In this document: positions 32,411-40,929 of the stretch, piece by piece
Position numbering within the stretch: the first letter of the stretch is position 1
How the letters are laid out: each line of letters opens with the position of its first letter
Assembly: GCF_004349195.1 (NCBI RefSeq)
Contig: NZ_SMLG01000001.1
Span: 310,001-374,000 of the forward strand
Length of the DNA: 64,000 nt
Direction: 5' to 3'
Origin: Flavobacterium rhamnosiphilum
Lineage (GTDB): Bacteria; Bacteroidota; Bacteroidia; Flavobacteriales; Flavobacteriaceae
Made by a program: the position numbers and the translations under genes
Notes under the pieces: model-generated
What the model was told of the DNA's origin: nothing
Databases searched by the model: none
What the model saw: the letters and a program-made list of their open reading frames with translations, nothing else

Positions 32411-32502
32411 ATTAAGATTTTTGATTAGCGATTTTTGATTTTAGAAGTTTAAATCTGCAATCAAAAATCGTTAATCATCAATCAACAATCAACAATCAAA
32501 TA
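32411..32502. repeat. Short-period repeat spacer after pheS
   Basis: ATTTTTGATTAGCGATTTTTGATT on the left is mirrored by AATCAAAAATCGTTAATC on the right. ATCAACAATCAACAATCAA follows. Confidence 0.75.
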
Positions 32503-32503
32503 A

Positions 32504-32911
32504 ATGAAAGCCGACATCATCATCCCCGAAGTAGAAAACGTATTTCTTGCTGTAGTTCAAGAATGGAGTGACGATTTCATGGAAAAAGTGTGGTATGCTT
32601 ATTTAGTAAATGATAGCGATTACTTGATTGAAAGTGTCATGGTAGTTTCCAAAGCTTTTGGAACTATTGACGACGAAATGAAGAAAACATCGCTTTTGCG
32701 TCACGCTTTTGTAGCAGTGCCACCGGTTTCAGTGGTGAAAATCGAAATGATAGAAAAAAGTGTTTTGGCGCTCAACAATGAGTTCATGCTAACGTTTTTT
32801 ATTGGAGACAAATTATACGATAAAAAGTTCATTTTCAAAGCACATTCCATCCATGAGGATTTCGTTGAAGAAGTGCCTATTTTATTTATTGACGGGGTTA
32901 TCGTGAGGTAG
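32504..32911 (+). CDS. Conserved hypothetical protein
   Basis: A 135-residue soluble protein with no recognised family. It starts MKADIIIPEVENVFLAVVQEWS and has alternating strands and helices, including VWYAYLVNDSDYLIESVMVVSKAFG. Composition is that of a core gene. It lies 95 bp after pheS, beyond a repeat-filled spacer. Its 3' end overlaps the tail of the minus-strand pseudogene at 32882-33130 by about 30 bp. Conservation in Flavobacteriia is suspected from memory only. Confidence 0.75.
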   Translation: MKADIIIPEVENVFLAVVQEWSDDFMEKVWYAYLVNDSDYLIESVMVVSKAFGTIDDEMKKTSLLRHAFVAVPPVSVVKIEMIEKSVLALNNEFMLTFFIGDKLYDKKFIFKAHSIHEDFVEEVPILFIDGVIVR

Positions 32912-33130
32912 TTCCGTATTATTCTCGCGTTTGACTTTTTTCTTCCAATTTAAATATTCCACTATAAATATCCCGACTAAAACGAAATAAAGTGTTCGAA
33001 GTAGATTTTATTTGGACAAAAAAGCATCTTCAAAAGACATTTCGGATAGGTCAAAAACGGATATGCAAGAGGATATAATCATTCCCCAAATCCCACCGGT
33101 TTTAATCTGGTATTCCCATCGTTCATTCCT
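32882..33130 (-). pseudogene. Decayed tandem copy of the 71-residue membrane-protein gene
   Basis: The minus strand after the stop of the neighbouring gene still encodes NERWEYQIKTGGIWG, matching SERWKYQIKTGGIWG of the intact gene. Further matches are FD...E..F and VGIF...Y..WK.K.K. The expected ATG has become AGG, and an in-frame TAA lies at 33008-33010. Both changes argue that it is dead. The frame reopens after the stop and ends at TAA 32882-32884. It directly follows the intact gene in the same reading frame, so it arose by tandem duplication. Confidence 0.75.
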
Positions 33131-33139
33131 AAAAATGAT

Positions 33140-33355
33140 TTAGCGGCTTTGTTGTTTAACTTTGGATTTCCAGGTAAAATAACCTAAAACAAATATACCT
33201 ACAGTGATATAAGCAGCTGCGCGAATATAAAAATTAGGTGTAGCAACCTGTTCTGAAAAAGGGATTTCTTTAATATCGAATAATACATTGAAAACCGTCA
33301 TAAATACACCCCAAATCCCACCAGTTTTAATCTGGTATTTCCATCTTTCGCTCAT
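33140..33355 (-). CDS. Small conserved membrane protein
   Basis: A 71-residue protein, MSERWKYQIKTGGIWGVFMT onward. The start at 33355 was chosen because the earlier in-frame ATG would extend across the 3' end of gpsA, and because the paralogous pseudogene begins its similarity at this point. One or two hydrophobic segments are visible: GIWGVFMTVFNVLF (14-27) and AAAYITVGIFVLGYFTW (about 47-63). It ends in a basic tail. Function unknown. The gpsA stop lies 38 bp upstream, so cotranscription is likely. Confidence 0.7.
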   Translation of the reverse strand: MSERWKYQIKTGGIWGVFMTVFNVLFDIKEIPFSEQVATPNFYIRAAAYITVGIFVLGYFTWKSKVKQQSR

Positions 33356-33392
33356 GAAGTGATTGGTTTCGATTGTTAAATCTGTAGCTGAA

Positions 33393-34388
33393 TTAATCCA
33401 GTTTATCAGTAAGTTTCTTAAACACGGCTTTAGCGTCCTGTCCTTCGTATAAAATACTGTAAACGGCATCAATAATTGGCGTTTTGGCACCGTAAGCCTG
33501 ATTGAGTTTGTACGCGCTTTTTACGGCATAATACCCTTCGGCAACCATACTCATTTCCATCATTGCTGATTTAACCGTATAGCCTTTGCCAATCATATTT
33601 CCGAACATTCTGTTTCTGGAAAATACCGAATAACCGGTAACCAATAAATCGCCTAAATAAGCGGAATCATTGATGTTACGTTTCATTTTATGGACTTTCT
33701 TGATGAATTTTTTCATCTCTCGAATCCCATTACTCATCAACACCGATTGGAAATTATCACCATAACCCAAACCATGAGCAATTCCCGCTGCAATGGCATA
33801 AATATTTTTAAGCATGGCTGCATATTCCGTTCCTATAATGTCATCTGTAATTTTAGTCTTGATATAATTTCCAGATAAATTTTTAGCAACAACTTTAGCT
33901 TTATCGGGATCGCCACACGCAATGGTAAGATAAGAAAGACGTTCCATTGCTACCTCTTCTGCATGACAAGGACCAGTAATTACACCGATGTTGTAGTAAG
34001 GAATATCATATTTCACATGGAAATGTTCTCCCACAATTAAACTCGTTTCCGGAACAATTCCTTTAATCGCTGAAAAAATGATTTTATCTTTCAAAGAAAC
34101 CGTTAATTTTTCTAACTCACCATCTAAAAAAGCAGAGGGAATAGCAAAAATGATGTAATCTGCATACGCTACAGCTTCATTGATATCGCTGGTCAGTTTC
34201 AGTTTATTGATGTCGAATTCTACAGAACTCAAATAGTTTGGATTGTGTTTGTACGTTTTAATGTGTTCAATAGCAGCTTCATTACGCATATACCATGAAA
34301 TTTCGGTAAGATTTACACATAACATTTTTGCTATCGCTGTCGCCCAACTTCCACCACCTATTACTGCGAATTTTATATTTTCAGCCAT
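33393..34388 (-). CDS. gpsA: Glycerol-3-phosphate dehydrogenase [NAD(P)+]
   Basis: A 331-residue enzyme that reduces dihydroxyacetone phosphate to sn-glycerol-3-phosphate for phospholipid synthesis. The Rossmann motif GGGSWATA lies at 11-18, followed by FSAIKGIVPET and the substrate-binding GPCHAEEV. The catalytic Lys is in AMLKNIYAIAAGIAHGLGYG. Length matches the family. The ATG at 34388 (MAENIKFAVIG) is preferred over one 21 bp upstream. It is followed by the small membrane-protein gene. Confidence 0.96.
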   Translation of the reverse strand: MAENIKFAVIGGGSWATAIAKMLCVNLTEISWYMRNEAAIEHIKTYKHNPNYLSSVEFDINKLKLTSDINEAVAYADYIIFAIPSAFLDGELEKLTVSLKDKIIFSAIKGIVPETSLIVGEHFHVKYDIPYYNIGVITGPCHAEEVAMERLSYLTIACGDPDKAKVVAKNLSGNYIKTKITDDIIGTEYAAMLKNIYAIAAGIAHGLGYGDNFQSVLMSNGIREMKKFIKKVHKMKRNINDSAYLGDLLVTGYSVFSRNRMFGNMIGKGYTVKSAMMEMSMVAEGYYAVKSAYKLNQAYGAKTPIIDAVYSILYEGQDAKAVFKKLTDKLD

Positions 34389-34702
34389 TTTTTTATTGAA
34401 TTTAATCAAAAGTACTTAAAAAAGTACTGATGATACAAATTAAATTAGAACAAGAACGTTTGTTTTTAAACGTTTTGGAAATACGGCAATTATAACGAGT
34501 AAAAAATAATTTTAATTTTTTTTGTTTTTTAACACAATATAAGTACTGGTATTTCGTTCTTGTTGTTCATTGTTTAACAATTTAACAGAATAATGCGAAT
34601 TGAATTAGTTAGTTATAGTTTAGAATTTTAAAAGGCGTTCCCATATAAAATGAGAACGCCTTTTATTTTAAACAGCTTCAATCAGTACTATAGTTATTTG
34701 AA
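34389..34702. other. Spacer between the alcohol dehydrogenase gene and gpsA
   Basis: The 314-bp AT-rich spacer contains a strong hairpin at 34630-34664 near its right end. A small AGTACTTAAAAAAGTACT inverted repeat lies near 34411. No reading frame or RNA gene was recognised. Confidence 0.5.
34630..34664. terminator. Terminator after the alcohol dehydrogenase gene
   Basis: A perfect 11-bp stem (aaaaggcgttc/gaacgcctttt) with a 13-nt loop and A/T runs on both sides. It serves the minus-strand gene ending at 34703. Confidence 0.8.
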
Positions 34703-35866
34703 TTAATAACTCATTTCAACAATTGATTTCACCTTTTCTAAAGTGATATTTTGTTTTTCTCCCAATCCCAACCAACCTCTTTCTTCAAAACGATTTACAA
34801 TAAAATCAGCCGTTTTATCAAACTCTTTAGTGTAATCGGATAATTTGGTTTCCATTCCCATCGTATGGAAAAATTCAACTGTTTTGTTGATGGCTTCGTT
34901 TGCGATTTCGTCTTCAGTTCCAGTTAAATTGAAAATACGTTTTCCGTATTGTGCCAGTTTTCCTTTTTTAGTTTCAAACATCACTCGGTATAAATTTGGA
35001 CCCACAACAGCCAAGGTTCTGGCGTGATCGATTCCATACAAAGCTGTTAATTCATGACCAATCATGTGCGTTGCCCAATCCGAAGGAACTCCTTTTTGGA
35101 TTAATCCATTCAAAGCCATAGTACAACTCCACATAAAATTAGAAGCCAAAGCATAATCTTTGGGATTCTCAACCACTTCAGGACCTATTTGAATCAAGGT
35201 TTGTAAAATACTCTCTGCGATTCGGTCTTGAAGATACCCTTCATGCGGATACGTTAAATACTGTTCCAAAACATGGGTGTATGCATCTACAACTCCGTTT
35301 TGCAATTGTCTTTTTGGCAAAGATTCAATTACGGTTGGATCGCAAATAGAAAATTTTGGAAATAAAGCAGAACCACCAAAAGCTAATTTTTCTTGCGTAG
35401 ATTCAATCGTAACTACGGCGCCGGAATTCATCTCACTTCCAGTAGCCGGAAGCGTTAGAACAGTTCCAAAAGGAACCACTTTAGACAAATCTTTAATCAA
35501 TAATCTCTTTTGAAGGATATCCATTGGATTTCCGTCAAAATGTACGGCTGCCGAAATGAATTTTACCCCATCAATTACGGAACCTCCACCTACAGCAAGG
35601 ATAAAATCTATTTTTTGTTCTTTGATAACTGCAACCGCTTTCATCAATGTTTCAAAATGTGGATTTGGTTCAATTCCACCAAACTCCACTATTTCAAAAC
35701 CTTTTAGCGTGTTGATTACTTGTTCATGGATTCCATTTTTAAAAATACTTCCGCCACCATACGCGAGAAGGATTTTTGCTCCTTGTGGCACCAAAGTGGA
35801 AAGTTTTTCAATTTGTCCTTTTCCAAAAATTAAATTAGTAGGATTGTATAATTCGAAGTTTAACAT
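34703..35866 (-). CDS. Iron-containing alcohol dehydrogenase (YqhD-like)
   Basis: A 387-residue group III alcohol dehydrogenase. The cofactor region has YGGGSIFKNG (36-45) and AVGGGSVIDG (91-100). The metal ligands sit at the positions of E. coli YqhD: Asp near 194 and His near 198 in VVDAYTHVLEQ, and His near 267 and 281 in THMIGHELTALYGIDHART. YqhD reduces short aldehydes with NADPH. It is the second gene of an operon: the DJ-1/PfpI gene ends 4 bp upstream. The pair is divergent from a LysR regulator, which suggests an aldehyde or electrophile stress unit. Substrate and inducer are inference. Confidence 0.93.
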   Translation of the reverse strand: MLNFELYNPTNLIFGKGQIEKLSTLVPQGAKILLAYGGGSIFKNGIHEQVINTLKGFEIVEFGGIEPNPHFETLMKAVAVIKEQKIDFILAVGGGSVIDGVKFISAAVHFDGNPMDILQKRLLIKDLSKVVPFGTVLTLPATGSEMNSGAVVTIESTQEKLAFGGSALFPKFSICDPTVIESLPKRQLQNGVVDAYTHVLEQYLTYPHEGYLQDRIAESILQTLIQIGPEVVENPKDYALASNFMWSCTMALNGLIQKGVPSDWATHMIGHELTALYGIDHARTLAVVGPNLYRVMFETKKGKLAQYGKRIFNLTGTEDEIANEAINKTVEFFHTMGMETKLSDYTKEFDKTADFIVNRFEERGWLGLGEKQNITLEKVKSIVEMSY

Positions 35867-35870
35867 GTTT

Positions 35871-36635
35871 TTATTTTTTTGAATTCAATTGGTTTAATAG
35901 TTTTTCTGCAACTAGTTTGGATGAAGCCGGGTTTTGACCCGTAATCAATAGTCCATCTTCTACGGCATAAGGATGCCAGTCTGCAGCCTTTGAATACGTC
36001 GCGCCATTGGCCTGTAAAGCATCTTCTAATAAAAATGGAACTACGTCAGTCAAACCTACAGCGGCTTCTTCGGTATTAGAAAATCCGGTTACTTTTTTAC
36101 CTTTTACTAAAAATTCTCCATTTGCTTTCACGCTTTTAAGAACTGCAGGTGCATGACAAACAAAAGCAACGGGTTTATTGTTTGTATAAAATGCCTCGAT
36201 TAAGGCAATTGAATTTTTATCAGTTGTCAAATCCCATAACGGACCGTGACCTCCCGGATAGAAAACCGCATCATAATCAGACTCTTTTACATCCGCTAAT
36301 TTTTTTGTGTTTTTCAGTTTTGCCAATAATTCGGTATCGCTGTCAAATCTTTTGGTATCCTCCGTAGCTGCTGATGGGTCTTCACTTTTTGGATCAATAG
36401 GTGGTTGTCCACCTAGCGGAGTAGCGACATCAATGGCAACTCCTTTATCTAATAATTCGTAGTAAGGTGCGGCAAATTCTTCTGTCCAAAATCCTGTTTT
36501 TTCTCCCGTGTTACCTAATTTATCGTGACTGGTAACAACAAATAATACCTTTTTCATACTTTTTTTATTTTGTGCAGTTGCTCTAATGCAACTTACGGTT
36601 AATGCTATAAGGGCAAATAATGCGATTTTCTTCAT
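35871..36635 (-). CDS. DJ-1/PfpI family protein (Hsp31/glyoxalase III-like), exported
   Basis: A 254-residue type 1 glutamine amidotransferase-like protein. It has the DJ-1 nucleophile elbow FVCHAPA, with Cys160 and His161. GGHG (128-131) forms the oxyanion region, and TEEFAAPYY (51-59) carries the conserved Glu. The Hsp31 branch members degrade methylglyoxal or act as chaperones. Unusually it begins with a signal-like leader, MKKIALFALIALTVSC, with a possible lipobox Cys16. It might therefore act in the envelope. Another Met at 27 would give a cytosolic form. It is first in an operon with the alcohol dehydrogenase gene. Confidence 0.9.
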   Translation of the reverse strand: MKKIALFALIALTVSCIRATAQNKKSMKKVLFVVTSHDKLGNTGEKTGFWTEEFAAPYYELLDKGVAIDVATPLGGQPPIDPKSEDPSAATEDTKRFDSDTELLAKLKNTKKLADVKESDYDAVFYPGGHGPLWDLTTDKNSIALIEAFYTNNKPVAFVCHAPAVLKSVKANGEFLVKGKKVTGFSNTEEAAVGLTDVVPFLLEDALQANGATYSKAADWHPYAVEDGLLITGQNPASSKLVAEKLLNQLNSKK

Positions 36636-36652
36636 TTCTAATTTTGTTTATA

Positions 36653-36660
36653 CAAATTTA
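36653..36660 (-). promoter_or_regulatory. -7 element of the DJ-1/PfpI operon
   Basis: The minus strand reads TAAATTTG, 17 bp upstream of the ATG. No clear -33 TTTG is present, which would fit an activator-dependent promoter. Confidence 0.5.
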
Positions 36661-36683
36661 GGACGAATATGCTATTAGTAAAA

Positions 36684-36718
36684 ATAATTTAAATTATGTT
36701 TGTGATAAATATATTTAT
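36684..36718. promoter_or_regulatory. Paired 14-bp palindromes, possible LysR operator
   Basis: ATAATTTAAATTAT at 36684-36697 and ATAAATATATTTAT at 36705-36718 are each perfect palindromes. They lie in the divergent spacer right upstream of the regulator start. AT-rich palindromes also arise by chance, so this is tentative. Confidence 0.35.
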
Positions 36719-36721
36719 ATC

Positions 36722-37618
36722 ATGGTCAGTCTGGAATGGTACCGAACGTTTAAATCTGTTTATAAAAATGGCAATTTTTCTTTGGCTGCCAAAGAATTAT
36801 TTATCAGTCAACCTGCTGTTAGTCAGCAAATATCAATGTTGGAAGCGCATGTAGGTTATAAACTTTTCAATCGAAAGTCTAAAGGCGTAGAATCAACGGA
36901 ATACGCTAAGTTACTCAATAATTTAATCATCGAGGCGTTAGACCGATTGGAAAATGTGGAGAATGGTTTTCGTGCCAAAGCATTTAATGCGAATCGATTA
37001 ATTTCAATTGGAATCTCAAAGCATTTGATGAGCAGTTTGGGAAGTGCCTTGGTTTCAAAATTTGAATTTATCGATTTTAGTTTTCATCATGACGATGCGC
37101 TTTTTGAATTGGTCGATTCTAAAAAATTAGATTTTGCGGTTGTCACCAAAAAATATGACACGTTTGACACCATTCAGAAAAAGGTCGGGGAAATTAAGCA
37201 AGTGATTGTAGGTTCAAACACTATCGATGCTTCCGAATTAAAATCCAATATCAAAATAAAAGATTTCTCTGCAATAGAACATTGGTTAAACGACCAAAAA
37301 TGGTTCAGTCACAATGCGCAGATTCCACATATTAAATTGTTCTGGTTGCATGTTTTTAACAAAAAAAGACCGTCGATGATTCCCAATTACATCATTCCAT
37401 CCGAATATGAAATGCTGGAAATAATTTCTAAAAATACCGGAATCGCTGTCGTTTGGGATTGCAATGCGAAAAGTTTAATGGATGAAAAAAAAATCCAATT
37501 GTTGTGGAACAGCAAGCAAATGCCTAGTACAGAAGTGTTTTTATTGTCAGGTAAAAATGAAAATCTGAGTATAATTTTTCAGAATATTGAAGTAGAATTA
37601 AAAAGAGTTTTGGGATAA
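36722..37618 (+). CDS. LysR-family transcriptional regulator
   Basis: A 298-residue regulator. The N-terminal winged helix has the standard LysR wording: SLEWYRTFKSVYKNGNFSLAAKEL, FISQPAVSQQISMLE, and GYKLFNRKSKGVESTE, in sequence from residue 3 to about 60. The C-terminal 210 residues form the effector-binding domain, which is more diverged than usual. It is divergent from the DJ-1/PfpI and alcohol dehydrogenase operon, the classical arrangement in which a LysR protein controls its neighbour. The spacer of 86 bp holds two palindromes. The effector is unknown. Confidence 0.93.
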   Translation: MVSLEWYRTFKSVYKNGNFSLAAKELFISQPAVSQQISMLEAHVGYKLFNRKSKGVESTEYAKLLNNLIIEALDRLENVENGFRAKAFNANRLISIGISKHLMSSLGSALVSKFEFIDFSFHHDDALFELVDSKKLDFAVVTKKYDTFDTIQKKVGEIKQVIVGSNTIDASELKSNIKIKDFSAIEHWLNDQKWFSHNAQIPHIKLFWLHVFNKKRPSMIPNYIIPSEYEMLEIISKNTGIAVVWDCNAKSLMDEKKIQLLWNSKQMPSTEVFLLSGKNENLSIIFQNIEVELKRVLG

Positions 37619-38200
37619 TTACTTTTTATAAAAGTTATTATGGTCAATATATTCCCAGACTTTTGTTGGTAACAAAGGCTGCACATTTTTTCCTTTTTTG
37701 ATATTGTCCCGAATAAATGTCGATGATATTTCAACAACCGGAGCATCAATCATATGAATTTTTGGATGGTTTTTGAAAGTTGCATTTTCTGCTTCGGTTG
37801 AAATTCGAGGATAGACATAAATTTCATGATGTGCCAGAATTGCTTCGTAGTTTTTCCATTTGTGCAACGACCTGAGATTGTCTTCGCCCATGATTAAGGA
37901 GAACTCGTAATTTGGATATTTTTCCTGTAAGTGAACTAACGTATTCACGGTATAATTGGGTTGTGACAATTTAAACTCAATATCCGAAGGTTTTATTTTT
38001 GGAAAATCTTCTGAGGCAAGATGTACCATTTGTAACCGATGGTAATCATCGAGCAACGTGCTTTTTTTCTTCAAAGGATTGTGTGGCGTGACCACCATCC
38101 AAACTTGGTCTAAATCGGCATGCTCCGCCATGTGATTGGCAATGATGAGATGCCCAACATGTATGGGATTAAACGTTCCGAAATACAGACCTATTTTCAT
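37619..38200 (-). CDS. nadD: Nicotinate-nucleotide adenylyltransferase
   Basis: A 193-residue nucleotidyltransferase of NAD synthesis, forming deamido-NAD from nicotinate mononucleotide. It has the class signature GTFNPIHVGHL (8-18) and the C-terminal ISSTFIRDNIKKGK. MVVTPHNPLKKK and MGEDNLRSLHKW are also typical of NadD. Length is normal. It ends the minus-strand yicC-gmk-nadD cluster, though a repeat-filled 98-bp spacer separates it from gmk. Confidence 0.96.
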   Translation of the reverse strand: MKIGLYFGTFNPIHVGHLIIANHMAEHADLDQVWMVVTPHNPLKKKSTLLDDYHRLQMVHLASEDFPKIKPSDIEFKLSQPNYTVNTLVHLQEKYPNYEFSLIMGEDNLRSLHKWKNYEAILAHHEIYVYPRISTEAENATFKNHPKIHMIDAPVVEISSTFIRDNIKKGKNVQPLLPTKVWEYIDHNNFYKK

Positions 38201-38202
38201 GT

Positions 38203-38298
38203 TTGAAAGTTAGAGGTTAAAAGTTAGGTGTTAAAAGTTAGGTGTTATGAGGCGGGAAGTTCTAACGCTTAACCTATAACATCTAACGCCTAACTTTT
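38203..38298. repeat. Inverted short-period repeat between gmk and nadD
   Basis: GTTAGAGGTTAAAAGTTAGGTGTTA units on the left are mirrored by TAACCTATAACATCTAACGCCTAAC on the right. A long imperfect hairpin is possible. Confidence 0.75.
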
Positions 38299-38871
38299 TT
38301 ATTTCACAAAATTTTTCACCAATTGATACGCTTCTTCCAAAGCAATATCTAAATCGTAGTTTTTTATAATCACATCAAATTGCGGTGCCGTTGCTAGTTC
38401 AACAGAGGCTTTAGCGATACGCATATTGATTTTATCGTCGCTTTCGGTAGAACGTTCCTTTAATCTTCTTTTTAGTTCATCCACGCTTGGTGGTTTCACG
38501 AAAACGGCTAAAGTTTCTTCCGGGAATTTATGCTTGATCCGCAATCCGCCAGATACATCAATATCAAAAATTACATTTTTTCCTTTGGACCAAATACGTT
38601 CCACTTCACTTTTGAGGGTTCCGTAGAAATTATCGCGATAGACTTCTTCCCATTCCAGAAAGTCTTCGTTCTTGATGTGTTTTTTAAATTCCTCGGTAGA
38701 CATGAAATAATAATCTTTTCCGTTTACTTCTTCGCCTCTTGGTTCGCGGGAAGCTGCCGAAATCGAAAATTCAAGATTCAAATCTTCTTTGCTTAATAAA
38801 TGTCTAACTATAGTGGTTTTCCCCGATCCCGATGGTGCCGAAAAAACGATTAATTTTCCTCCTGTGCTCAT
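38299..38871 (-). CDS. gmk: Guanylate kinase
   Basis: A 190-residue enzyme that phosphorylates GMP to GDP. The ATG at 38871 (MSTGGKLIVFSAPSGSGKTT) places the P-loop SGSGKTT at about 14-20, as in the family; an in-frame ATG 45 bp upstream would translate a repeat and is rejected. SAASREPRGEEVNGKDYYFM supplies the GMP-binding Ser, Arg and Tyr. Length is normal. It lies 81 bp downstream of yicC and upstream of nadD in a minus-strand cluster. Confidence 0.97.
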   Translation of the reverse strand: MSTGGKLIVFSAPSGSGKTTIVRHLLSKEDLNLEFSISAASREPRGEEVNGKDYYFMSTEEFKKHIKNEDFLEWEEVYRDNFYGTLKSEVERIWSKGKNVIFDIDVSGGLRIKHKFPEETLAVFVKPPSVDELKRRLKERSTESDDKINMRIAKASVELATAPQFDVIIKNYDLDIALEEAYQLVKNFVK

Positions 38872-38918
38872 GTTGTTATTTAATTCTAGTCGCAAAATGC
38901 TCCTGTCTTTATGCATAA

Positions 38919-38938
38919 AGACGCGATGAATCGCGTCT
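38919..38938. repeat. Palindromic AGACGCGA dispersed repeat
   Basis: agacgcga, loop tgaa, tcgcgtct: an 8-bp perfect stem in the yicC-gmk spacer. This element is common in Bacteroidota intergenic regions as I recall. Confidence 0.65.
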
Positions 38939-38952
38939 CTATCTAATATGTT

Positions 38953-39813
38953 TTACAATACGTTTAATACCTGTTCCTTGATTTTTTCCAATTCGTCTTT
39001 CATCTGAACGACTAATTTTTGCATTTGTGCGTGATTGGATTTAGAACCCATCGTGTTGATTTCACGTCCCATTTCTTGGGTAATAAAACCTAATTTTCTA
39101 CCGTTAGCTTCTGTTCCGTTGATGGTTTCCAAGAAATAATCCAAGTGATTCGTCAAACGTACTTTTTCTTCGGTGATGTCTAATTTCTCTAAATAATAAA
39201 TCAATTCCTGCTCGAAACGATTTTCGTCTACATTTACTTTAAGTTCTGATATTGCAGTTTGCAAACGGTCTTTTATCGCTTGAACGCGTTCTGGATCAAG
39301 AGCCAAAGCTTCGGTCATGTATTGACGAATGTTACCAATTCGCAATTGAAATTCTTTTTCTAAAGACATTCCTTCATCTCTTCTAAAGTTCAAGATGTTT
39401 TGTAATGCTTCTTCGATAACGGTTTGGATTTGTACCCAGTCGTTTTCATCAATTTCATCACGTTCTATTTTCATGGTATCCGGCATGCGAACAGCCATTT
39501 TCATTAGTTCCGTTTCATCGGCATCGGCATACACTTCTCTCAATTGGTTGATGTAGGCTTTTACAATCGGCACATTCACTTTCGTAGAAGTTTGTTCGGC
39601 GGTACTTTCGATAAAAATAGAAAAATCTACTTTTCCTCTTTCCAGTTTTAGTGCGATTTGGTTGCGTAAACCCAATTCCATTTCGCGGTACAGCGAAGGC
39701 ATTCTCACATTCAAATCCAAACCTTTACTGTTTAAGGATTTTACTTCTACCGTGATTTTTTTGGTTGGTAATTGCAAAGTCGCTTTACCAAAACCCGTCA
39801 TTGATTGTATCAT
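38953..39813 (-). CDS. yicC: YicC-family endoribonuclease
   Basis: A 286-residue protein with the diagnostic opening MIQSMTGFGKA and the C-terminal signature GRKLGFITQEMGREINTMGSKSNH, read in parts. The central part carries VEVKSLNSKGLDLNVRMPSLY. YicC-family proteins act as endoribonucleases in stationary-phase and small-RNA turnover. The gene heads the yicC-gmk-nadD cluster, a common arrangement for yicC and gmk. Length is normal. Confidence 0.96.
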   Translation of the reverse strand: MIQSMTGFGKATLQLPTKKITVEVKSLNSKGLDLNVRMPSLYREMELGLRNQIALKLERGKVDFSIFIESTAEQTSTKVNVPIVKAYINQLREVYADADETELMKMAVRMPDTMKIERDEIDENDWVQIQTVIEEALQNILNFRRDEGMSLEKEFQLRIGNIRQYMTEALALDPERVQAIKDRLQTAISELKVNVDENRFEQELIYYLEKLDITEEKVRLTNHLDYFLETINGTEANGRKLGFITQEMGREINTMGSKSNHAQMQKLVVQMKDELEKIKEQVLNVL

Positions 39814-40047
39814 ATAATTTTCTAAAAGAGGTCAAAGATAATAAAAAAGTGGTCAGTGGTCAGTTTTCAGTTGTTTTTGAACAGATTGGATTTGTTTAAA
39901 GCTTATATTTTCTCAAATGCCTTCTATGGTTAAATTTTTAATGTGTTTTTTAAACATATAAGAAATGAAAGGACATTTAAGAAGAAATGTTTTTTACTAA
40001 AGGAATTTTATCAGGTGTCTTTTTTGGTTTTTTACTGAGATTGAAAA

Positions 40048-40929
40048 CTAATTTTTCTTCTGTGTCACTAAATAGACCCCCACAAATATCAAAACTGCCG
40101 AACCAATTTTCACCAAACTCAATTCGTCTTTCCCCAAGCTTATCGCAAAAATAGTTGCGAATAGCGGTTGTAAATAAATAAAAACGGCAACCGTGGTTGG
40201 TTTTAATTCTTTCATCGAAAGCAAATTCAGTAAATAGGTCAGGAATGTTGAAAAAACCACCACAAATCCTATTTTCCAGCAAATATCCATGGGAACCAAA
40301 GCCCATTCAACAGTTTGAAATTGGCCCCAGCCAAAAGGCAAAACCATAATAAAACCGAATAAATAAATCCATTTTACAAACGTAAAGGCATTGTATTTAT
40401 CCATTAATTTCTTGACGATAATCAGGTAGAATCCATAGGAAATGGCGTTGACCAAAACCAGAAAATTTCCCAATCCGGCGTTTGTGGCGCTACCGATGGA
40501 TTTTCCGTACAGAATTAGAAAAGCAGTCCCTATCAGACCAAGGATAATCCCGAAAACCATTCGTTTTTGCATGCGTTCCTTCATAATCAATGCAGAAAGT
40601 GTCAAGACAATCATCGGTGTCGAAACCATGATTACCGCGGCACTAATGGGAGAAGTGAGGCTTAATCCTTTGAAAAATGTAAGCATATTGAAAGCCACGC
40701 CGAAGAAAGCCGCTGCAATAATTCGAGGAAAATCATTGAACGCAATTTTCTCTTTCGGCATAAAAAGCCAAACCAACCAAAACAAAATCATCGAACCGCC
40801 GGCGCGCAACAGGATAAAGCCATAGGCGTCAATATATAATGGCATGACATCTTTGGCAATGGTAAACGTAACGCCATAAATCAAGGAAACAAAGGTGGCG
40901 CCAATAAGTGCGAGATTTCTTTTAGACAT
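40048..40929 (-). CDS. EamA-family (DMT) transporter
   Basis: A 293-residue protein with ten hydrophobic segments arranged as two five-helix EamA repeats. The start at 40929 (MSKRNLALIGATFVSLIYGV) is preferred over one 12 bp upstream. The first repeat ends near residue 140 (GIILGLIGTAFLILYG), and the second ends at GSAVLIFVGVYLVTQKK. DMT transporters export amino acids, nucleotides or drugs; the substrate cannot be read. Its start overlaps the stop of the ArsC-like gene by 8 bp, so the two are cotranscribed. Confidence 0.93.
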   Translation of the reverse strand: MSKRNLALIGATFVSLIYGVTFTIAKDVMPLYIDAYGFILLRAGGSMILFWLVWLFMPKEKIAFNDFPRIIAAAFFGVAFNMLTFFKGLSLTSPISAAVIMVSTPMIVLTLSALIMKERMQKRMVFGIILGLIGTAFLILYGKSIGSATNAGLGNFLVLVNAISYGFYLIIVKKLMDKYNAFTFVKWIYLFGFIMVLPFGWGQFQTVEWALVPMDICWKIGFVVVFSTFLTYLLNLLSMKELKPTTVAVFIYLQPLFATIFAISLGKDELSLVKIGSAVLIFVGVYLVTQKKN

